From Legionella cincinnatiensis (GTDB taxonomy: Bacteria; Pseudomonadota; Gammaproteobacteria; Legionellales; Legionellaceae): a stretch of 64,000 nucleotides of DNA. The stretch is from contig NZ_UGNX01000001.1 of the NCBI RefSeq assembly GCF_900452415.1, forward strand, positions 3,658,001 through 3,722,000. The letters are read 5' to 3'. How positions within the stretch are numbered: position 1 is the first letter of the stretch; the number at the start of each line of letters is the position of its first letter. Below, in pieces: positions 9,147 through 17,755 of the stretch. Position numbers and translations under genes: made by a program. The notes below the pieces were generated by a model. The model did not search any database and was not told the origin of the DNA. It was given only the letters and a program-made list of their open reading frames with translations.

Positions 9147-11510
9147 ATGAAGAAAATTGTCATTATCACCCATGCTCCCCAAGGGACCTTAGGTGATCCA
9201 AGTTCTGCAGCCAAATTACAGCACTGTCTTATAAATGAGTTCTCTAAGCAAAGTGAGCCAATTGACATCAAGGTGGTTGTCAATGTGAAATCTAAATATG
9301 TAGAGCCTGTTAAAAAATTGTTTAAAAGCAATATGCCGTATCAAGTGCTCAATGAATTTAATGAATCTACTTTGATTCCTGAGATTACTGATGCTGATCT
9401 CATCATTCTCTACCCTACTCCGCATTTTTTTGATTACTCTACAGCGACGCTCATTGGCAACACCAAGAAACGCGTTCTTGCCCTGGGTGAATACGATATC
9501 GATTTAGACTATCAGCACCAATACAGAAGTACTTTTTTTAGTACTGTTGTTGGGTCAATATTCCTTTCTACAGGCGTTGGCGAAAAAAATCTCGGAATTT
9601 ATCTTAATGAACGAAACCCTTCTTACAAAGATTTATTTGCTCTCATTCATCCAGAAGACTCCTCAAAATTACCTAAAGACTTAAAACAAGGGCAAGGACT
9701 GTATTTTGGTTATTTTAATAAAATAGCTAACTCCTGTACGGGCGCAACTCCCGCACGTTTTATTACATTTGCGGCACATAATAATCCCGATCAGAAAGAG
9801 ATTGATATCATTATTCCCTTGCAGATGAAGGATGCCAGCAATTGCAGTCCAGAAAGTACGATGAACGCATTAAGCGAGAGTAGTTTTGTCGAGAACTTAA
9901 AAGGTCTTAAGCAAGTACTCTTAGCTTATTATCCTCCGGCATCCGGTTCTCCACTATACTTGATTTATCATCCGGATGAAGGAACACATTCAGAAATAAG
10001 CAAAGAAGAATTTGAAAACCAACAAAATAAATCCGACAAAATTATTCGATTGTTTAATCCATTTCCTTTGCAACAACAGTCCATAGAAGCATTTCTGGAG
10101 GTCTCAGAGCCTATTAATCTATTGACTGGCGATCAAAGTATTTCAGAAGCCTTATCTTTTACAAAAACTCCGTTTTATCAGGCCATGTCATGGAAAACAA
10201 ATTTTTATGAATCCTTGAAAGAAGTGGCACAAAAGAACTCGTTTACGACGCTTTATCGCTGGTTTGAACTCGTTCACGATAAATGTATATCATCGAAAAA
10301 ACTTGCAGACTTTTACAACAAAAACCAGAAAACACTGAAAAAAGAAACCCAAGATTTTCGCAATTACCTCCTTAAAGAGAAGAACCTATCGCTCAACATT
10401 ACGGATTACATTCGTTCCATGCTGACCATGCCACCCTATGAACTTTTTAAAACGTTTATTGATAATATGTCTCAAAATTTTAACTATTATGTCAGTGAAC
10501 AAGGCACATGTAACAAAGCAATCATAGGAAGTATGTCTCTTTTCGATCATCTTAATTTTTATCTGGAAGAAGCAGACACCAATGAAAAAAATAACATGAT
10601 AAGGTACTTCATAGAACATATAGACCAAATTATCGATGTAAAAACAGAAAGTACGATTCACTTGTTTTCTAAATTAAAATGCATGCACCCAGAAATCAAA
10701 ATATCCTTATCTTACTCATTCCTTGCCAATATGTTGTGTGCTGAAGGGATAAGCCATACAAGCTCTATTGAATGGAAATGTGACTCCTACATAGAAAGAA
10801 ATGCGTTAATAGAATTCAAAAAAAATGAAATAGAGTGGCTTAAAAAACCTATGTTAGATATGAATAATATTCCTATCTTCTTGGAATTGATCGAGGAAAG
10901 TCAATGTACTGCAAAAGAGAAAGTGAGCTTCCTCCAATTGATCATGAATCATCTTATTTGTTATGTATCTAATTTTTCATCTCATGAAGTCGATTCTTTA
11001 ATTAAATTTATAAGGCATGAAACAAATCCTGATGTTTTACAACAGATATTTACATTTTTATTCATCACTCCCTGCTCTCAAGATGCAACCCCCTCTATGC
11101 TATTTCATAGCAGCAAACCCTGCCCTTACTTTCAAATCCCAGAAAATAAACGCATAGATTTCCTCATGAAAATATTGGTACATCCCCATATCGATAATAT
11201 TTTATTTAAATTAACTCCCCTAGCGATACAATCTATTTTAGATGAATTACTTTTCTCGAATACTTATGAGAAGCAAAATTTATTTTGGGGCGAAACTGGC
11301 AAATGGCTACACCCCCATTTTATTCACCAAATCCTTTCTGTGAGCAGCAAAGAAGAGCAAATGGTAATCACACATTATTTGGAATCAACTTTTAAAATAA
11401 GTCCTTATAAAAGAAAGGTTATGATGGATAACATGGAGTATCTCCCCATCTATTTACAAGAGTTCATGAGTTCAACGTGCCTTGTTGATAGCCTTAATTA
11501 CTCCTATTAA
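9147..11510 (+). CDS. Large protein of unknown function, effector-like, possible GT-B fold
   Basis: A 787-residue hydrophilic protein without signal peptide or membrane segments. I start it at the ATG at 9147, preceded by TGGAG; a TTG 33 bases earlier is less likely. The N-terminal 370 residues look alpha/beta: a first strand KKIVIITHAP, later ADLIILYPTP, RVLALGEYDID, and NLLTGDQSISEAL near residue 350. The last resembles the donor-site loop of GT-B glycosyltransferases; that likeness is only inference. The C-terminal half is probably helical. It could be a Dot/Icm substrate. No relative is recognised with confidence. Confidence 0.6.
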   Translation: MKKIVIITHAPQGTLGDPSSAAKLQHCLINEFSKQSEPIDIKVVVNVKSKYVEPVKKLFKSNMPYQVLNEFNESTLIPEITDADLIILYPTPHFFDYSTATLIGNTKKRVLALGEYDIDLDYQHQYRSTFFSTVVGSIFLSTGVGEKNLGIYLNERNPSYKDLFALIHPEDSSKLPKDLKQGQGLYFGYFNKIANSCTGATPARFITFAAHNNPDQKEIDIIIPLQMKDASNCSPESTMNALSESSFVENLKGLKQVLLAYYPPASGSPLYLIYHPDEGTHSEISKEEFENQQNKSDKIIRLFNPFPLQQQSIEAFLEVSEPINLLTGDQSISEALSFTKTPFYQAMSWKTNFYESLKEVAQKNSFTTLYRWFELVHDKCISSKKLADFYNKNQKTLKKETQDFRNYLLKEKNLSLNITDYIRSMLTMPPYELFKTFIDNMSQNFNYYVSEQGTCNKAIIGSMSLFDHLNFYLEEADTNEKNNMIRYFIEHIDQIIDVKTESTIHLFSKLKCMHPEIKISLSYSFLANMLCAEGISHTSSIEWKCDSYIERNALIEFKKNEIEWLKKPMLDMNNIPIFLELIEESQCTAKEKVSFLQLIMNHLICYVSNFSSHEVDSLIKFIRHETNPDVLQQIFTFLFITPCSQDATPSMLFHSSKPCPYFQIPENKRIDFLMKILVHPHIDNILFKLTPLAIQSILDELLFSNTYEKQNLFWGETGKWLHPHFIHQILSVSSKEEQMVITHYLESTFKISPYKRKVMMDNMEYLPIYLQEFMSSTCLVDSLNYSY

Positions 11511-11522
11511 TCCAAAAATTGC

Positions 11523-11559
11523 AGTATTTCGACCAAGTGGACACCATTAACGAAATACT
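11523..11559. terminator. Possible terminator hairpin between convergent genes
   Basis: AGTATTTCG (11523-11531) pairs with CGAAATACT (11551-11559) across a 19-base loop. It lies between two convergent genes and touches the 3' end of the minus-strand gene. No strong T-run follows, so activity is uncertain. Confidence 0.35.
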
Positions 11560-12586
11560 AGCAATATTTTAGTTTCATTAACGTATCTTTTGATGTTAAT
11601 AATAGATGCAGAAAATAAGAGCTCGCCACACTCCAGGATCGACTGGATTCAATGGGTAACTCTTTGGGGTAACCACTGACATTAATAATTTTTACATTAT
11701 TTGCTAGCGTTACTGTCGCATCATGTCTGCTACCAAATACATTACCACCATCAGATACAGCTAAATCAACAATGATTGTGCCATTTTTTAGTTTTAGTAA
11801 GGTTGACTCTGGAATTAACAAAGGTGCAGCAATCCAGGCTGTCGATGCTGCGGTTATAACAATATCAGCGTCTTTAATTACCTGGTAAATTTTATCTTGT
11901 CTCATCGCTAATGATAAATGACGTTCAACAACGACATTATGTACACCTTGTAAACTAAGAAACTGGGATTTGGATACGTCACTCGTTATCATGGTGTGTG
12001 GTATGTTGCGTTTAATACATTCTTGAGATGCAGTAGTGCCTGCTTCACCACTACCAATAATTGCAACCTGTTGGACAGGCGCATTAAAGGTTTCAATCGC
12101 ATGATTCAAGGCTAATCGACCTGCTATTCGACTCATGTCCTTCAAAGAATCCATTGGCGTATTAGCCGGAAAAAGAAATTGATCCAATGAATAATAATCA
12201 ATTTTAGCCCGTTGATATTCTGCAATATGTTCCGAGTCCTTTTCAAGAATATCCAATAAACCGACCATTTTGGTGTGTGGCTTTATGACCTTGTTTTCTA
12301 ATTTCTCGCGCGCTCGATCAGGTCGTTTCACGCGCACAATAATATCGATGTCGCTCAATGCTTGGCGATAACTATCAACTTGATCATAGTCAATGTGACG
12401 GATTCTTGCCCCTGCCACTACGTAATCCGCATTACTATAACCTGCCCAGACACCCGCAGAATCTTCAACATACACCATAACCCCCAAATTGATTAATTGA
12501 GCAACATCACTAGGGATCAATGCCACTCGTTTTTCATTATGGCGAGATTCTTTTACTAAGAAAATCTTAGGTTGCAAATTATTCAT
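11558..12586 (-). CDS. Alanine dehydrogenase/PNT-family NAD(P)-dependent dehydrogenase
   Basis: Member of the alanine dehydrogenase, pyridine-nucleotide-transhydrogenase and saccharopine/lysine-dehydrogenase superfamily. The N-terminal substrate domain begins KIFLVKESRHNEKRVALIPSDV, the family opening. A Rossmann segment VAIIGSGEAGTTASQEC lies near residue 175. True alanine dehydrogenases have about 370 residues; this has 342 and lacks the usual transhydrogenase residues, so an opine- or lysine-type reaction is as likely. The oxygenase gene ends 7 bp upstream of its start, so the two are co-transcribed and probably act in one small pathway. Confidence 0.75.
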   Translation of the reverse strand: MNNLQPKIFLVKESRHNEKRVALIPSDVAQLINLGVMVYVEDSAGVWAGYSNADYVVAGARIRHIDYDQVDSYRQALSDIDIIVRVKRPDRAREKLENKVIKPHTKMVGLLDILEKDSEHIAEYQRAKIDYYSLDQFLFPANTPMDSLKDMSRIAGRLALNHAIETFNAPVQQVAIIGSGEAGTTASQECIKRNIPHTMITSDVSKSQFLSLQGVHNVVVERHLSLAMRQDKIYQVIKDADIVITAASTAWIAAPLLIPESTLLKLKNGTIIVDLAVSDGGNVFGSRHDATVTLANNVKIINVSGYPKELPIESSRSWSVASSYFLHLLLTSKDTLMKLKYC

Positions 12587-12593
12587 CCTCTTT

Positions 12594-13550
12594 TTAGTTG
12601 ATATACATAATATTTTTTAATTTCTCATCATACGCTTTTCCTGTATGAATGACAGTTCTTGAATCAGTATTGGAGTGAGGATTAATCCCTTTAATCACGG
12701 GAATTATAGCGTCATAATTGGGACGTAATTTATAAACAACAGACAGTCTTCTCTCTGTAGTTGATTTTAAAACTTGGTGAAGCGGTGCCGGGTAATAACT
12801 ATCAGTCCAAATCTCAATAAACTCACCAAGCATAATAAATAATGTATTGGGAATATAGGGAACAATTTTCCATTCACCACAGACATCTTTTAGCATTAAT
12901 CCAGGTTTATCTTGAGCAATAATGGTTATTAAGCATAAATCTTTATGGGCACTCATCCCATATTGATCCGTATTATTCGGGTTTGGTGAATGATTTTCAA
13001 TAGGATAACAATTAAGCCCTAATTGATGATTAGGATGATTGCAATAATCAGTAAAATAATGTTCCCCTAAATTTAAATTCTTAGCAATTGCTGATAAAAC
13101 ATATGCGCCAATATGATCCAAAGAATAGAAACCAGCTTGCACATGTTTTTTAAAGATGGAGCTATGTGCCTGAATAGCCTCTACCCCCAGTACTGAGGTT
13201 TTATTCTTTGAGTCATTTAAATAACCTACTTTATATTGTTCACAGGGCTCATATTGGCGATGAGCCAATTCACTAAACTCGCTACCTATTCCTCTATAGC
13301 CTAAATAGCGATTATCAGCAGAAGCAATATAGCGTTTTTTTATTGACACATCTAAGTTAAAAAAATGCTCCGCTTCAGAAAAAAGACCTTGTAAATCAAA
13401 TTGTGCTATTGATGCAAATCCACTAAGAAAAAAAGCCCCATAGGTTTTACATGCCTCATCTATTTTACTATATTCTTCAAGTCCTGACTGTTGATCTTTC
13501 GTTTTTGAAATATCAATCACAGGCAGGTTAATGAAACGCTTGTTATGCAT
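12594..13550 (-). CDS. Isopenicillin-N-synthase-like Fe(II)/2-oxoglutarate oxygenase
   Basis: Non-haem iron dioxygenase of the IPNS/2OG family. The iron triad is seen as His202-x-Asp204 (SAHKDL) and His258 (APLHQV); the 2OG-binding Arg-x-Ser follows at about 268-270 (RRLSVV). The N-terminal DIOX_N part (PVIDIS, then YGAFFLSGF) is intact, and the length of 318 is standard. The reaction is unknown: hydroxylation, desaturation or ring formation are all possible. It is the first gene of a two-gene operon with the alanine-dehydrogenase-like enzyme and is divergent from a LysR gene, which is its likely regulator. Confidence 0.85.
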   Translation of the reverse strand: MHNKRFINLPVIDISKTKDQQSGLEEYSKIDEACKTYGAFFLSGFASIAQFDLQGLFSEAEHFFNLDVSIKKRYIASADNRYLGYRGIGSEFSELAHRQYEPCEQYKVGYLNDSKNKTSVLGVEAIQAHSSIFKKHVQAGFYSLDHIGAYVLSAIAKNLNLGEHYFTDYCNHPNHQLGLNCYPIENHSPNPNNTDQYGMSAHKDLCLITIIAQDKPGLMLKDVCGEWKIVPYIPNTLFIMLGEFIEIWTDSYYPAPLHQVLKSTTERRLSVVYKLRPNYDAIIPVIKGINPHSNTDSRTVIHTGKAYDEKLKNIMYIN

Positions 13551-13692
13551 GATCGCTCTCGATAACTGATTAAAATAAAAGAAACCTCAATAAAATATCT
13601 CTGAACTAAGAGACTTATGGAGGGTAAGTTGTTTCCTAGAAGTAAACAATGGCTTACAATGAATAACATATTTTACTATTTGCATATAATCG

Positions 13693-14607
13693 ATGGGGAT
13701 GTTAGACGATACAGCACTATTTGTAGCTGTAGTGCAACAAGGTGGATTTAGCCATGCAGCGAGGCATTTAGGCCTATCAGCGGGTTTAGTCAGTCGCCGC
13801 ATTGCACACTTAGAAGCGAAGCTTGGTGTAACACTTCTTAAACGAACCACAAGACAGTTGCACTTAACATCCGAAGGAAAATTGTTTTGGCAACATTCTT
13901 ACCGAATCCAACAGGAATTAGACACAGCACTTACCTTAATCCAGTCATCGGCACAAAAACCAAAGGGCCTAATAAGAATCAGTGCGCCCTTTTATTTTGG
14001 GAGGCATTATTTAACCCCTCTTTTAAGCCAATTTTTAGAGGATTTTAAAGATATAAAAATGGACTTAGTACTGAATAATCAAAAGTTGGATCTCGTCAAA
14101 GAACATCTGGATTTAGTAATTCGTGGTGCAGGTTATATGGATGATGAAACCTTGTTAAAAGATAGTAGCTTACAAATGAGGCTAATAACTAAAGAAAAAA
14201 TTTGTTTATATGCCAGTGCCAAGTATCTCTTTAAATATGGGGAACCTGAATTGGTAGATGAGTTATTAAATCATAGAATAATCAGTTGCATGAACTCAAA
14301 CCATTCCAATCAAGAAAAATGGAATTATACGTATAATAACAAACACGGAAGCATTACATTTGAACCTCAATTTAATTGCAACGATATAGACAGCGCTCTT
14401 ATTGCTTGCATTAACGGATATGGGATAGGTAAATTTACTGATTTTAATGCCAGGATAGCACTACAACAACAGCAACTACAGCCAATTCTTACAAAATATA
14501 ATTTTGGTTTTTACCATTTGTATGCAATCTATCCTCATCAGCAGGCCTTACCCAAGCGAACTCGACTCTTATTAGACTTTATTATGACCCATCTCCATTC
14601 TTCCTAG
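13693..14607 (+). CDS. LysR-family transcriptional regulator
   Basis: An N-terminal winged helix-turn-helix (residues 1-60: FVAVVQQGGFSHAARHLGLSAGLVSRRIAHLE) is followed by a periplasmic-binding-protein-like effector domain (about 90-300). It resembles the DsdC/AaeR-like subgroup with LLKRTTRQLHLT. It is divergent from the oxygenase/dehydrogenase pair with 142 bp between starts. That is the classical LysR arrangement, and it probably controls those genes in response to a pathway metabolite. The start MGMLDD has two nearby ATGs and either is possible. Confidence 0.9.
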   Translation: MGMLDDTALFVAVVQQGGFSHAARHLGLSAGLVSRRIAHLEAKLGVTLLKRTTRQLHLTSEGKLFWQHSYRIQQELDTALTLIQSSAQKPKGLIRISAPFYFGRHYLTPLLSQFLEDFKDIKMDLVLNNQKLDLVKEHLDLVIRGAGYMDDETLLKDSSLQMRLITKEKICLYASAKYLFKYGEPELVDELLNHRIISCMNSNHSNQEKWNYTYNNKHGSITFEPQFNCNDIDSALIACINGYGIGKFTDFNARIALQQQQLQPILTKYNFGFYHLYAIYPHQQALPKRTRLLLDFIMTHLHSS

Positions 14608-14757
14608 AGAATACAACCTAAAAATAGTGTCGAATCGTTGAATTAGTCTAAAGATACTTGAAAAAATCATCCGTATCATAGAAGATTTTAGGGGTCGACC
14701 TAACACAGCACCTCAGTGCATATTGCTCCCAATTTATGGCAAAAAAGGACAAAGCCC

Positions 14758-16410
14758 ATGCTTAAGAACCTCTTGACCACCGTATCGCTTTCTCTGCTTT
14801 TCATGATCTTATCCATGCCCGTTTTAAGTAATACAACAACGATACCCAAAAGTACTGATACCACCGCGACATCCGAAACGGGTATTCCTGCAGATATAGA
14901 AGCAGTCATAAGTAAGCCTATGTATAAAAATGCAACATGGGGGTTACGTGTTCTTAATCTTGAAACTGGGAAAGAATTGTTAAATTTAAATTCAGACATT
15001 CATTTTTTTATAGGTTCAGTGCGTAAAATATTTAGTGTAGGTGAGTTATTAAATAAAGAAGGTCCCCACTATCATTCCGTCACTACGGTGCATAATGATG
15101 GTGTGATTCACCATGGAATTCTTAAGGGTAATCTGGTACTGGTCGCCTCTGGTGATTTGACTATGGGAGGCCGTACCCTTCCCAACGGTAAAATCGCTTT
15201 TACTCCATTTGATCATAATGAAGCAGACTCGCTGGGTAATGCACTACTTACAAAAACAAATCCTTTAGCAGGGTATCAAGATTTAGCAAAACAAATCAAA
15301 AAATCAGGTATTCATGCAATAGATGGTGACATTATCATTGATGATAGACTCTTTGATGCGTTCTATTTCAGAAATCAATTTTATGTATCTCCTATATTTG
15401 TTAATGATAATGTAGTGGACGTCATTATTAATCCCGGTAAAGTCGATGAAAAAGCGAGGGTAAACTGGCGTCCCAAATCGGACGCTTTTAGTGTAGTCAA
15501 TGAGCTTGTCACTGTACAACCCAATAAAAAGTATACTCTGGAACTAAAACCTATCCTACCTGAGTGTATAGGAAAACCCAATTGTCTTGGCTTAATCAAA
15601 GGAGATTTACCAAGCAACTTTTCGCCTCCTTTGACCAATAGCTTTCCCCTGATTCAAACTTATAGAATCACAAAACCAGCTAATTTCGCAAGAACTGTAT
15701 TCATTGAGGCGCTGCAACAAGCAGGGATTGATGTGTCCAAGATCACAAAAGTCAAAGATAATCCGACACATCTACTCAAACTTAGCCATTTTTATAATGC
15801 TAATAATCAGGTTGCCTCTCTTCAATCACTTCCATACCAAGAACATGCAAAATTTATCCTCAAAGTAAGTTACAATATAGGCGCTGATACGAGCCTAATA
15901 CTTTTGGGCCTCACCAATGGGGAGCGAACTATGACAGGCAGTTTAGCTATGGAGAAAAAACTGCTCCAAGACAAATACAATATTACCTCTTCGGAGTATC
16001 ATTTCGTTGATGGCAGTGGAGGAGGTAATACGACAGCAACAAATAAAGTCGTTACCCAGTGGTTAGAAATAATGTCACAACAAAAAACGTCTTTCGATGC
16101 TTTTTTTAATGCATTACCCATTCTTGCAGTCGATGGTTCATTAGATTTTGTGAAGAATTTCAAAGCGAATCCAACACTCTCGGGAGCTGCGGGCCATGTT
16201 TATGCAAAACCAGGATCTTATGTACGGGACACAGAATCTGGAATGATCCTTAAGGGGCAAGCCTTAGCCGGGTATATCCATAGTAAAAATAATCATAAGC
16301 TGGTATTTAACTTAGTTGTTAATAATGTTCCGATTAACTCATTGGATGATTTGTTAGAAGTATTTCAAGATCAAGGGGAAATAGCAGCAATTTTGTGGCG
16401 TGATCAGTAA
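14758..16410 (+). CDS. dacB: PBP4-type D-alanyl-D-alanine carboxypeptidase (peptidase S13)
   Basis: Periplasmic peptidoglycan carboxypeptidase/endopeptidase. A signal peptide covers about residues 1-24. The active-site triads of family S13 are seen as SVRK (Ser87, Lys90), SYN (Ser371, Asn373) and, where KTG is expected, AKPGS (Lys484). The Thr-to-Pro change in the third motif is unusual and may alter activity. I start at 14758, which has AAAAAGGA about 9 bases upstream and places the signal peptide at the N-terminus. It converges on the GCS2-like gene with only 7 bp between stops. Confidence 0.82.
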   Translation: MLKNLLTTVSLSLLFMILSMPVLSNTTTIPKSTDTTATSETGIPADIEAVISKPMYKNATWGLRVLNLETGKELLNLNSDIHFFIGSVRKIFSVGELLNKEGPHYHSVTTVHNDGVIHHGILKGNLVLVASGDLTMGGRTLPNGKIAFTPFDHNEADSLGNALLTKTNPLAGYQDLAKQIKKSGIHAIDGDIIIDDRLFDAFYFRNQFYVSPIFVNDNVVDVIINPGKVDEKARVNWRPKSDAFSVVNELVTVQPNKKYTLELKPILPECIGKPNCLGLIKGDLPSNFSPPLTNSFPLIQTYRITKPANFARTVFIEALQQAGIDVSKITKVKDNPTHLLKLSHFYNANNQVASLQSLPYQEHAKFILKVSYNIGADTSLILLGLTNGERTMTGSLAMEKKLLQDKYNITSSEYHFVDGSGGGNTTATNKVVTQWLEIMSQQKTSFDAFFNALPILAVDGSLDFVKNFKANPTLSGAAGHVYAKPGSYVRDTESGMILKGQALAGYIHSKNNHKLVFNLVVNNVPINSLDDLLEVFQDQGEIAAILWRDQ

Positions 16411-16417
16411 ACTCTCT

Positions 16418-17560
16418 CTAACCTGGATTGAAATCGCAATAAGCATAATTAAGGGCAATTTGATCCGAAGACGTCACTTGAGATTGTTTCAAGATACTCT
16501 CAGCACGAGACTCACGAATCAATTCAGAAATGAGCTTATCCATATCGATATTTAAATATCCAGCATAGTCTGTAACTATTGGACGCCAAATAGTATTAAG
16601 GTAATCCTTTATAGAAAAAAACTCTTCTCCGTTATGAGTAATTCTCGCCTCATTACCTTTTTTTAATACACTATCACGATTAAGAATGAACCATCTATTT
16701 TCTGGTAGAAGTAATAACTCCTTTGCTCTTAACTTATGTAAAATACTTATAAAGGTGAGAAGCATTGCCTGCGTAAATACATAGAGCTTTGAAAGTTCTG
16801 TGGTATCAGCAATTCTAATCTCAATACGGTAGCCTGCTGATGGATTTGTTGGATCAATTGGTTTCGGAAGAATATCATACCATACATTATATTGACGTAA
16901 TGTATCTGCTTTATCGGGTAAATGATTACAATAGTGCTTCAATTCACTTAAATTACAAATGTCTAAAGGCAATGGACCAGTACGACTCCCACTTAGAGAA
17001 TCATTAAGACGAACTCTAAATGATTTATAATTAGTATTTTTATTGGCAAAAATAGGCGATGACTGTGTAATTACAGAGCAAGGCCACATATACACTTGCA
17101 GCCAATGACACAATGGAATCAAATGGTCGATGTCATTTACACCAACCCCAAGATTTATTTGATAACTGCAATAAAATAATGGGCCTCCTTGTTCAGCCAT
17201 GAGAGGTAATGAAGCCAAACAATATGGACTATCAGTTATGACGAGTTCATCACGGCCTCTTCCCGGATGTAACCCTAACAAAAGCAACAAATATCCTTGT
17301 TGCGATAAAAAATGATTGGCAGCATTCAAGCTTGTAGAAAGGCTCTGAAACGCCAAATCCAAATTGTGATAAGGTAAGGTAGACAATTCAATTGTAGCCG
17401 CATCAAACTCTGTCTGAATCGCAGGATAGCCCTGGGAAAGAAAATAGGATGAAATTTTTTGAAATGCTCTGTTGTTAAAATCTAGACTCGCCTTTCCCGT
17501 ATTTATATCAATCACATTGGCTTCTAATTCCAATCCAATAGATAGTTCATGAACATCCAT
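16418..17560 (-). CDS. GCS2-family glutamate-cysteine ligase-like enzyme
   Basis: Predicted ATP-dependent carboxylate-amine ligase of the GCS2 (YbdK/EgtA-like) family. The N-terminal strand ELSIGLELEANVID is the metal/glutamate-binding opening (GxExE). A middle block, FNAGYRIEIRIADT-like in pattern (here SAGYRIEIRIADT), carries the conserved Arg and Glu residues. Its 380 residues are normal. It is divergent from ovoA with 195 bp between starts. That suggests a shared promoter region and a role in low-molecular-weight thiol metabolism, for example making gamma-glutamylcysteine. Another GCS2 paralogue lies at 23998 but is only distantly similar. The exact substrate is unproven. Confidence 0.68.
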   Translation of the reverse strand: MDVHELSIGLELEANVIDINTGKASLDFNNRAFQKISSYFLSQGYPAIQTEFDAATIELSTLPYHNLDLAFQSLSTSLNAANHFLSQQGYLLLLLGLHPGRGRDELVITDSPYCLASLPLMAEQGGPLFYCSYQINLGVGVNDIDHLIPLCHWLQVYMWPCSVITQSSPIFANKNTNYKSFRVRLNDSLSGSRTGPLPLDICNLSELKHYCNHLPDKADTLRQYNVWYDILPKPIDPTNPSAGYRIEIRIADTTELSKLYVFTQAMLLTFISILHKLRAKELLLLPENRWFILNRDSVLKKGNEARITHNGEEFFSIKDYLNTIWRPIVTDYAGYLNIDMDKLISELIRESRAESILKQSQVTSSDQIALNYAYCDFNPG

Positions 17561-17755
17561 ATTGATGGCTATTTTATTAAGACAAGTGCTTATAAGAATA
17601 AATTAATTTAATTTATTTATCAAATACCTATAATAGAGAAATAGATAAAGAGTATCATTTGCCCACATCTTAACAAACCCTTACTTTATTCATTTTGGCG
17701 TGAAATATGCATATAAATTAAGATTATTATTGATAAAAAAATAGGTATCAGCAAT

